Of a DNA stretch of 64,000 nt, positions 57,182 through 64,000 are shown piece after piece; the stretch's first letter is position 1, and the number at the start of each line of letters is the position of its first letter. This DNA is from Marinomonas balearica (GTDB lineage Bacteria > Pseudomonadota > Gammaproteobacteria > Pseudomonadales > Marinomonadaceae), in NCBI RefSeq assembly GCF_004362145.1, contig NZ_SNXC01000009.1, forward strand, positions 1 to 64,000, written 5' to 3'. The notes below the pieces were generated by a model. That model made no database searches. It had not been told where the DNA came from and worked only from the letters and a program-made list of their open reading frames with translations. The translations under genes were made by a program, and so were the position numbers.

Positions 57182-58258
57182 ATGCAACTGAATAAAATTC
57201 CCACAACTGTCGTCACAGGTTTTTTGGGCAGTGGTAAAACGACGTTATTGTCGAACGTACTAAAACAAGCCGCTGGCAAGCGTATTGCCGTTATCGTTAA
57301 CGAGTTCGGTGAGCTGGATATTGATTCTGATTTGCTGCGTAACTGCCCTTTAGACTGTGAAGACGGTCAGGAAGCAACACGCAGTGATGAGGGTTTTTAC
57401 GAGTTGGCAAATGGCTGTATTTGCTGCACCGTAGAAGAAGAGTTTCTTCCTGTGATGGAACAGTTAGTGGCTCGTCGTGACGATATTGATCATATACTAA
57501 TTGAAACCAGTGGATTGGCGTTGCCTAAGCCTTTGGTGCAAGCGTTTAATTGGCCGGGTATAAAAGAACATTGTACGGTCGATGCCGTGATTACCGTCGT
57601 TGATGGGCCAGCGGTCGCGGCCGGTCGCTTTGCGAATAATGAAGACGAAGTTCAGGAACAGCGTTTGGCCGATGAGTCACTGAATCACGACCCAAGCCTT
57701 CGAGAGTTACTAGACGACCAGCTAAGCGCAGCCGACCTAGTGGTTGTGAGTAAAAATGATTTATTGAATGACTCTGAACGCGAGGCGGTGAAAGATGTTA
57801 TTCAAAAAGAGGTGCCAGACCAAGTTAAAACGGCCTATATAGAAAACGGCGAGGCGTCATTAGATGTGTTATTGGGGCTTGGTTCCGAAACGGAGTTGCG
57901 CATAGATCAAATACATAACCACCATGATCATCATCATTCTCATGGACATGAACATGATCACGCCCATGATCATTTCGACTCGTTTGTATTGACGTTTGGT
58001 GAAGTAGATTCAGAAGTCTTGGTTGAGACAATTGAGGATCTTGTTGAGTCGCGAAATATCTTTCGTGTAAAAGGCTTTGCGGCGGTAAATGCAAAACCAA
58101 TGCGTAAAGTGATTCAAGTGGTTGGTAAGCGCGTCGACAAATATTTCGATCGTTTATGGGCTCCAGAAGAAATACGTAAAACCCAGCTTGTTTTTATCGG
58201 AAAAGGCATAGATAAAGATGATATAGAGGCTGCGCTTAATAACGCTTTGAGTGCGTAG
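57182..58258 (+). CDS. cobW: CobW-type metal-binding GTPase
   Basis: A 358-residue G3E-family GTPase thought to deliver metal (cobalt here) to the chelatase. Walker A is GFLGSGKTTLL near residue 14, and the metal motif NGCICCTVEEEF (CxCC) is near residue 76. A histidine-rich loop (HNHHDHHHSHGHEHDHAHDHF) runs from about residue 242 to 262. The position directly before cobN supports a role as cobalt chaperone. ATG 57182 follows GAAGG; an upstream TTG at 57176 is unlikely. Confidence 0.94.
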   Translation: MQLNKIPTTVVTGFLGSGKTTLLSNVLKQAAGKRIAVIVNEFGELDIDSDLLRNCPLDCEDGQEATRSDEGFYELANGCICCTVEEEFLPVMEQLVARRDDIDHILIETSGLALPKPLVQAFNWPGIKEHCTVDAVITVVDGPAVAAGRFANNEDEVQEQRLADESLNHDPSLRELLDDQLSAADLVVVSKNDLLNDSEREAVKDVIQKEVPDQVKTAYIENGEASLDVLLGLGSETELRIDQIHNHHDHHHSHGHEHDHAHDHFDSFVLTFGEVDSEVLVETIEDLVESRNIFRVKGFAAVNAKPMRKVIQVVGKRVDKYFDRLWAPEEIRKTQLVFIGKGIDKDDIEAALNNALSA

Positions 58259-58362
58259 TTTTCTATATTGAGATCTTCGCACGGTTAATCACAGAATTAT
58301 AAAGGTGCATATGAAAATGCGCCTTTATTTTTTGAACAATATTAACAACTTAGAGGAAACTT

Positions 58363-61300
58363 GTGCACTTACTGGCAGCAAAACCGGGTGGCTTTGTTGA
58401 TGATGAAGGCATTATCGACTTAGAGCAGGACCCAGCAGATATTGTCGTTTTATCTGCAGCAGACAGTGTATTAAGCGCGCTCGGAGGGGCTTTGGATCGG
58501 CTGCCCGATTTAAAGCACAGTGTGCGCTTGGTCAATTGGATGCAATTGGTAAAACCCGCTGCGTATGATTTGTACGAAGATTCCGTCTTGGATCATGCCA
58601 ACGTTGTAGTATTGTCTTTGCTTGGTGGCGAACATTACTGGCAGTATGGATTTGACCGTTTGGTGGCGTGGTCGAAGAAAAAAGGCCGAACGCTAATTGT
58701 TGTTCCTGGTGATGATTCTCCTGACCCAAGGTTAATCGAAAGCTCAAATACGTCGGATCAAAATGTCTACCGAGTATGGCGCTATTTAAGAGAAAGTGGC
58801 CCTCAAAACAGCGATCAGCTGTTCTATTTTCTTGAGTCTGAATATTTAAATGCTGCCCATTTTTGGCGAGAGCCTGTTGCACTTCCTAATGCTTCCATTG
58901 TTATGCAAGGAGAGGCGGTTGGGTTTAGTACGTGGTGTCTGAAATATCGCGGTGTATTCCAGCCGACGATTTCTGTTGCCGTTGTGGTCTTCTATCGCTC
59001 ACATTTACAAAGCGGCAATACGCAAATATTTTCTGAGCTTGAAGAAGTCTTGGAAACAGAGCAGCTAGTTCCGCTTTCAATCGCAGTAAATTCACTTAAA
59101 GATGAGCAAACCATTGCGCTAATTGAGAGTGTGATTGCTCGCGTGAATCATGAGTGCAATGGTGCAAGAGTGAGTGTGATCCTGAATACGACGGGCTTTG
59201 CTGCTAATCGATTTGGTGTCCCTGATTTGGCTTCGGAACCGACGGATTTTCAATCTAGCTTTGACTCTAAACTCCCCGTACTTCAGCTTATTTTATCTGG
59301 CAGTACGAAGGACGATTGGCAACAGCAGAAGCAGGGTCTTAGGAGTCGGGATGTAGCAATGCAAATTGTGCTTCCTGAAATGGATGGTCGAATTATCACC
59401 CGAGCGGTGAGTTTTAAAACCTTAAGTAAATACCATGAATCGGCACAAATTGATTTGGTTCGGTATGAGCTTGAATCTGAAAGAGCCGCTTTTGTTGCGA
59501 AGCTTGCTGCTAAATATTCGCAATTATCGAGAAAGCAAAACAGTGAAAAGCGCATAGCGCTCATTCTTGCAAACTACCCAACCAAAGATGGACGTATAGG
59601 CAATGGCGTGGGTTTAGATACGCCTGCATCCACGATTAACATATTAAACGCGATGTCTGGAGCGGGCTATCCGATACCGGATATTCCAGACGACGGCAAT
59701 GCACTGATTAAGCGGCTCCTTGGAGCGGTAACGAATAATCCTAATACTCTTCACGAAAGATCAGCGTGGCAAAGCTTAGCGATTGATGTCTACTTAGAAT
59801 ATTTTTATCAGCTTCCGCTTGAATGTCAGCAAGCAGTTTGGGAGCGATGGGGAGCGCCAGAAGACGATCATAAATGCCGCGTTTCACCGACTGGCGAACG
59901 ACGTATTATGTTGGCAGGTATTCGGTTGGGCGAGACTTTTATTGGTATTCAGCCGGCTCGTGGGTTTAACCTTGATTTGGCAGCAAATTATCACGATCCA
60001 GACTTAATACCACCTCACAGTTACCTCGCTTACTATTTCTGGCTGCGCCATGTTTACCAAGTTGATGCCATAATACACGTTGGAAAACACGGTAATTTGG
60101 AATGGTTACCCGGCAAAGGAACAGCGCTATCCGAATCTTGTTGGCCTGATATTACATTAGGGCCAATGCCGCATTTTTATCCCTTTATTGTTAATGACCC
60201 TGGTGAAGGTGCGCAGGCAAAGCGGCGCGCTCAGGCAACGATTATCGATCATCTTATGCCACCCATGAGTCGTGCGGAAAGTTACGGAGAGTTAGCTGAG
60301 CTGGAAACATTAGTCGACGAATATTATCAAGCGATGGGAATGGACAGTCGACGAGAGGCTTGGTTGCGCGCGAGTATTCTAGAGAAAGTCCGCACTGCGC
60401 ATTTGTTAGAAGAGTTGACTGGTGTTGTTGACGAAAATGAAGATTCTGTTTTAGAAAGTTTGGACGCGTATCTGTGCGAAATCAAAGAGTCTCAAATTCG
60501 CCACGGCCTGCATCGACTAGGAGAGCTGCCAGATGACGATAAGCTGTCCGATACCTTGGTTGCTCTACTGCGATTACCACGTGGAAACGCAGTGACGTCT
60601 AAGGGGATCCTTCACGCCCTTTGTGAAGATCTAGAAATCTCGGAACCAGAGTTCGACCCAATGGAAGCCAGTCCGCATCTTTGGAAGTCCGGAAAACATG
60701 AGATACTTCTAAAGCAGAGCTCCGACAGCTGGCGCACCCATGCAGATGCAAAAGAACGTTTGGAACTGCTTGCCAAAATGCTTGTACAGCAATCGCTTAT
60801 TTCAGCACAGGCAATAGAAAAAGCACAGTTTCCAGTAACGAGCCAATTGTTAGCACACGCAAAGAACAGTCTTTTCAAGGCGCTGAAAATGAGTGCACGG
60901 GACGAATTAGGTGCTTTACTTACGGGGTTAAGCGGTGGTTTTGTCCCGCCTGGGCCCAGCGGAGCACCGACGAGAGGGCGGTTGGATACGCTGCCGACAG
61001 GCCGTAACTTTTTCTCAGTAGATAATCGTGCTATTCCATCGCCGGCAGCATGGGCGATTGGCAAAAAGTCTGCTGATGCGCTTGTGTTAAGACACCTCCA
61101 AGAGCACGGTGATTACCCAAAAAATATTGGTCTTTCGGTATGGGGAACTGCAACCATGCGCACCGGTGGCGATGATATAGCGCAAGCGTTTGCGCTTATG
61201 GGCGTTCGTCCGATTTGGGCTACGGGCTCAAATCGGGTGACGGATTTTGAAGTAGTGTCATGCATGGAGCTGGGAAGGCCTAGGACAGACGTAACGCTAC

Positions 61301-62208
61301 GCGTATCAGGCTTTTTTAGGGATGCATTTGCGAATGTGATGCAACTTTTTGATGCGGCTGTTCAAGCCATTGTGGATTATGATGAGCCAGGGACAGGTAA
61401 TACCATTCGAAGCAGTATTCTAGAGCAGACTTCTAACCTAATGCAGCAAGGAAAGAGTGCTCACGACGCCGCACGACAAGCAAGCTTTCGTGTTTTTGGC
61501 AGTAAGCCCGGTGCCTATGGCGCTGGGTTGCAAGGTCTTATTGACGAGCGTTGTTGGGATACTCAAGCAGACCTTGCCGAAGCCTACATAAACTGGGGAG
61601 GATATGCCTACGATGGAAAAGCATCGGGAGGCGTAGAAGCGAAAAGTGCGTTTATTCAGCGCTTATCAAACATAGAAGTGGTGGTTCAGAATCAAGATAA
61701 CCGTGAACATGATATTTTGGATTCGGATGATTATTACCAGTTTCAGGGTGGAATGACCAACGCAGTGACGGAATTAAGCGGTAACGCCCCAGAGATCTAT
61801 CACAACGACCACTCTAATCCGGTTTCGCCAAAGGTCCGTACGTTAAAAGAAGAGCTGAACCGTGTTCTTCGCAGTCGCGTGTTAAACCCTAAATGGATTT
61901 CGGCAATGAAAGAGCACGGATACAAAGGCGCATTCGAAATGAGTGCGACTGTTGATTACCTGTTTGCTTATGACGCGACCACAGATTTAGTAGCGGATTA
62001 TCAATATGAAAAGGTCGCGGATGCTCTATTGCTAGATGAAGATAATCGGGAGTTTATGGAGCAAAACAATCCTCATGCTCTGGAAGAAATGGCAGAGAGG
62101 CTGTTAGAAGCGATTCAAAGAGACATGTGGAATGATACGGGCGAATACGAAGATAAGATTCAGTCGCTTCTGCTTGATTTGGATCAGCAACAAGAGCAAC
62201 CGCAATGA
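58363..62208 (+). CDS. cobN: Cobaltochelatase large subunit CobN
   Basis: A 1281-residue subunit that binds the ring substrate and cobalt for ATP-dependent insertion late in the oxygen-requiring pathway. The BchH/CobN core is clear: DAIIHVGKHGNLEWLPGKG near residue 568, GVGLDTPASTINIL near residue 419, and PTGRNFFSVDNRAIPS near residue 875. GTG 58363 follows AGAGGAAAC. The small CobS/CobT partners are absent; the ChlI/D-like protein at 36.5 kb is the probable motor subunit. Confidence 0.96.
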   Translation: MHLLAAKPGGFVDDEGIIDLEQDPADIVVLSAADSVLSALGGALDRLPDLKHSVRLVNWMQLVKPAAYDLYEDSVLDHANVVVLSLLGGEHYWQYGFDRLVAWSKKKGRTLIVVPGDDSPDPRLIESSNTSDQNVYRVWRYLRESGPQNSDQLFYFLESEYLNAAHFWREPVALPNASIVMQGEAVGFSTWCLKYRGVFQPTISVAVVVFYRSHLQSGNTQIFSELEEVLETEQLVPLSIAVNSLKDEQTIALIESVIARVNHECNGARVSVILNTTGFAANRFGVPDLASEPTDFQSSFDSKLPVLQLILSGSTKDDWQQQKQGLRSRDVAMQIVLPEMDGRIITRAVSFKTLSKYHESAQIDLVRYELESERAAFVAKLAAKYSQLSRKQNSEKRIALILANYPTKDGRIGNGVGLDTPASTINILNAMSGAGYPIPDIPDDGNALIKRLLGAVTNNPNTLHERSAWQSLAIDVYLEYFYQLPLECQQAVWERWGAPEDDHKCRVSPTGERRIMLAGIRLGETFIGIQPARGFNLDLAANYHDPDLIPPHSYLAYYFWLRHVYQVDAIIHVGKHGNLEWLPGKGTALSESCWPDITLGPMPHFYPFIVNDPGEGAQAKRRAQATIIDHLMPPMSRAESYGELAELETLVDEYYQAMGMDSRREAWLRASILEKVRTAHLLEELTGVVDENEDSVLESLDAYLCEIKESQIRHGLHRLGELPDDDKLSDTLVALLRLPRGNAVTSKGILHALCEDLEISEPEFDPMEASPHLWKSGKHEILLKQSSDSWRTHADAKERLELLAKMLVQQSLISAQAIEKAQFPVTSQLLAHAKNSLFKALKMSARDELGALLTGLSGGFVPPGPSGAPTRGRLDTLPTGRNFFSVDNRAIPSPAAWAIGKKSADALVLRHLQEHGDYPKNIGLSVWGTATMRTGGDDIAQAFALMGVRPIWATGSNRVTDFEVVSCMELGRPRTDVTLRVSGFFRDAFANVMQLFDAAVQAIVDYDEPGTGNTIRSSILEQTSNLMQQGKSAHDAARQASFRVFGSKPGAYGAGLQGLIDERCWDTQADLAEAYINWGGYAYDGKASGGVEAKSAFIQRLSNIEVVVQNQDNREHDILDSDDYYQFQGGMTNAVTELSGNAPEIYHNDHSNPVSPKVRTLKEELNRVLRSRVLNPKWISAMKEHGYKGAFEMSATVDYLFAYDATTDLVADYQYEKVADALLLDEDNREFMEQNNPHALEEMAERLLEAIQRDMWNDTGEYEDKIQSLLLDLDQQQEQPQ

Positions 62209-62359
62209 TCGAAAGGTGTTTTCATTCTGAAATACGAGTGCCGCACTTGCAACTCACAATAATCTTATTACTATCTGCACTACTATCTGTACCCCTATTG
62301 GCACAAAATATAATTAGAAATTAGATAACATCTTACGATATCAAATAACGAGACGATTA

Positions 62360-63532
62360 ATGAGCGAAACGACACAGGCTAAAAAAGGCATTATGATTTG
62401 CGGTCACGGCAGCCGTGATAAGGACGCAGAACGCGAGTTTGGTTTGGTTGCCGAAGGGTTAAAGCAACGCTTTCCTGATCTTCCCGTTGAATACGGATTT
62501 TTAGAGTTTTCCGCCCCAAATATACACATGGGGCTTAACCGTTTGTTAGAGCAAGGGGTTGATAATATATACGCAATTCCAGGGATGTTGTTTGCAGCGA
62601 CACACGCAAAGAATGATATTCCTTCTGTTTTAACCACGTACGAAGAAAAGAATGCCGGTCTTCATGTGACGTATGGTCGTGAGTTGGGTCTTCAAGAAGA
62701 CATGATAGAAGCATTTCAGGCACGCATTTATGAATCTCTAGGTATCGATCCAAATAACCCACCAGACAGCCTATACGACACGATGTTGGTTGTGGTTGGT
62801 CGTGGTACATCAGACACATCTGCGAATGCGGAAGCAACGAAATTAACGCGTATCGTAAATGAAAACATGGGGTTTGGTTGGGCGGATACTGTGTATTCAG
62901 GCGTGACTTACCCGTCTGTTGGTGTGGGTCTAGAGAAATTGCTTAAGCTGGGCTTTAAGCGCATTGTTGTTGCACCATACTTCTTGTTTACTGGACGTTT
63001 AATCAAGCGTATTCAAGGGTACGTTGATAAGGTGGCACAAGAAAACCCTGACATTGAGCTCATTCAAGCACACTATCTAAGTGACCATAGCCGTGTCATC
63101 GATGCATTTGAAAATCGAGTTAATGAAATCATGGATGGCTCACTGGAAGGTCAAGGTGAAGAAACACTTATGAGTTCGTTTAAGCGTCGTTTAGCTGCGG
63201 GTGAGGTTGATGTGCACCATCATCACGCTGAGTACGTGGATCCTGAGGATGACACTCAAGGGTTGTCTGTGTCAGATCATTCGCACAGTCATTCACATGG
63301 GCATTCGCACGACCACCATTCACACAGTCATGGTCATTCCCATAGCCATGGAGAAGGGCACCACCATCATGGCGTTTACCAGCATATTGGTCACCCATTG
63401 GGGCCTCGTACTATGATAGGTGAGAATATTTGTTGTTGCTTTATGGGACAATTTACAGCAGATATTTTGGAGGCAGAAAAGCACAAGATTGATGGCGATT
63501 GCACAAAAACGGCATTTGCTCATAAAAAGTAA
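62360..63532 (+). CDS. cbiX: CbiX-type sirohydrochlorin cobaltochelatase with histidine-rich tail
   Basis: A 390-residue long-form chelatase. Two CbiX domains are seen: one at about 10-120 with MICGHGSRDKDAE and IYAIPGMLFAATHAKNDIP, and one at about 137-265 with LVVVGRGTSD and VVAPYFLFTGRLIKRI. A histidine- and serine-rich region follows at about 282-342. The C-terminal NICCCFMGQF has three adjacent cysteines, near where long CbiX proteins carry an Fe-S site. It should insert cobalt into sirohydrochlorin before the corrin steps. Use of nickel or iron cannot be excluded. Confidence 0.92.
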   Translation: MSETTQAKKGIMICGHGSRDKDAEREFGLVAEGLKQRFPDLPVEYGFLEFSAPNIHMGLNRLLEQGVDNIYAIPGMLFAATHAKNDIPSVLTTYEEKNAGLHVTYGRELGLQEDMIEAFQARIYESLGIDPNNPPDSLYDTMLVVVGRGTSDTSANAEATKLTRIVNENMGFGWADTVYSGVTYPSVGVGLEKLLKLGFKRIVVAPYFLFTGRLIKRIQGYVDKVAQENPDIELIQAHYLSDHSRVIDAFENRVNEIMDGSLEGQGEETLMSSFKRRLAAGEVDVHHHHAEYVDPEDDTQGLSVSDHSHSHSHGHSHDHHSHSHGHSHSHGEGHHHHGVYQHIGHPLGPRTMIGENICCCFMGQFTADILEAEKHKIDGDCTKTAFAHKK

Positions 63533-63574
63533 TAGCAGGTCTTCATCTCAGTTTTATAGGGTCTAAATGGGGGT

Positions 63575-63610
63575 AAGGGAGGCTGAATTTAAGCCACCTC
63601 CCTTTTCTTC
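63575..63610 (+). terminator. Rho-independent terminator of cbiX
   Basis: AAGGGAGG pairs with CCTCCCTT around an inner GGCT/AGCC possibility, and a long pyrimidine tail (TTTTCTTCTTTTTT) follows. It ends cobalamin cluster 2. Confidence 0.88.
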
Positions 63611-63810
63611 TTTTTTGCCTTTTTTGTAAAAAGTGCGCCAAAAAGTAACACCTTTTCTTTTTTTATTCCTTTTTCACTTCCTCCATATTTAGCCTACCTT
63701 TCTTAATGCTTTGATTATCAAAGATTAAATTTATAATTCTTGTACGTTTTTTAAAATTGGTATAAACGTTGCCTATCTTAAAAGTTGAATATTCAATTAA
63801 ATAGTGTTCT

Positions 63811-63869
63811 AAATTTTGATTGTTTTACGTCCAAATTTTGATTGTTTTACGTCCAAATTTTGATTTGTT
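63811..63869. repeat. 22-bp tandem repeat before the binding-protein gene
   Basis: The 22-bp unit beginning AAATTTTGATTG and ending TTACGTCC occurs twice exactly (63811-63832 and 63833-63854). A third partial copy (AAATTTTGAT) starts at 63855. It ends about 20 bases before the start codon of the next gene. Confidence 0.85.
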
Positions 63870-63889
63870 CAAACTTTAAGGAGAAGGTT

Positions 63890-64000
63890 ATGGGTTATAA
63901 ATCTAAGTTGTTTGCAGGTGTAGCGTCTCTTTCTCTTCTCGCGGCACAAGCATTTGCCGCAGGAAGTACTCGTTTAGAAATTCAAAGTGCCTGGCCGCTT
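63890..64000 (+). CDS. Secreted protein, N-terminus only; probable TRAP-type substrate-binding protein
   Basis: Only 37 residues are inside the window. They form a signal peptide (MGYKSKLFAGVASLSLLAAQ, cleavage likely after AFA) and the start of a mature chain, STRLEIQSAWPL. That opening looks like DctP-type TRAP binding proteins, which often begin with a strand followed by a W-P motif. The ribosome site AAGGAGAAGG is excellent. The identification rests on very little sequence. Confidence 0.5.
   Translation, partial: MGYKSKLFAGVASLSLLAAQAFAAGSTRLEIQSAWPL

Larger units (their letters stand above)
63533..63889. other. Spacer between cbiX and the right-edge gene
   Basis: About 360 bases with no gene. 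It contains the cbiX terminator at 63575-63610 and the tandem repeat at 63811-63869, and is otherwise very AT-rich. Confidence 0.55.

Noticed and set aside
60612-61064. A 150-codon minus-strand open frame
   Set aside because: It is opposite the conserved core of cobN and shows serine/proline-rich antisense composition.

Overview
The window looks like chromosomal DNA of a marine gammaproteobacterium, most likely an Oceanospirillales member of the Marinomonas type. This is an inference from moderate-to-low G+C (judged by eye, not computed), the protein repertoire and gene order; I could not run a phylogeny. No transposase, integrase, phage gene, CRISPR array or tRNA was seen. Nearly all genes are ordinary core or niche metabolism on the + strand.

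Layout. (1) 1-9.4 kb: the 3' end of a 5S rRNA gene and its terminator, a chemoreceptor with a duplicated sensor, a zinc alcohol dehydrogenase, a KdgF/RpiB-type sugar pair, a membrane protein, and a divergent TetR regulator / 2,4-dienoyl-CoA reductase pair with two matching operators. (2) 9.5-17.7 kb: an iron-sulfur locus iscR-sufBCDSAT-sufE-iscS with a good type-1 IscR site in front of iscR. (3) 17.9-23.3 kb: a four-gene unit made of a coiled-coil protein, a membrane-anchored OmpA-like protein, a small Ras/Rab-like GTPase and a PAS-GGDEF-EAL protein. This is the best candidate for an undescribed system. (4) 23.4-32.9 kb: the conserved block ndk-rlmN-rodZ-ispG-hisS-yfgM-bamB-der, then rsmS. In Pseudomonas the same block follows the isc operon, so here suf genes appear to occupy the place of isc genes between iscR and iscS. 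(5) 33-36.1 kb: tpm and a YgiQ-family radical SAM gene. (6) 36.4-45.2 kb: cobalamin cluster 1 (ChlI/ChlD-like chelatase subunit, cobB, cbiD, cobK, cbiC, cbiET, cobI, cbiG). (7) 45.2-55.4 kb: diguanylate cyclase, small flagellar-like protein, two GNAT acetyltransferases flanking a MAPEG protein, the glyoxylate shunt (aceA, glcB divergent), an outer-membrane barrel candidate, a type-II lumazine synthase behind an FMN riboswitch, and a small MliC-like secreted protein. (8) 55.5-63.5 kb: cobalamin cluster 2 (cobJ, cobM, cobW, cobN, cbiX). (9) The right edge holds the start of a secreted, probably TRAP-type, binding protein preceded by a 22-bp tandem repeat.

How the genes fit together. IscR should sense Fe-S status and control the Suf machinery, which feeds Fe-S enzymes such as RlmN, IspG, the dienoyl-CoA reductase and YgiQ. 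The two cobalamin clusters cover most corrin-ring steps but mix hallmarks of early (CbiX, CbiD, CbiG) and late (CobN plus ChlI/D-like) cobalt insertion. AceA and GlcB form the glyoxylate bypass, and the dienoyl-CoA reductase serves unsaturated fatty-acid oxidation, which suggests use of C2 and fatty-acid carbon.
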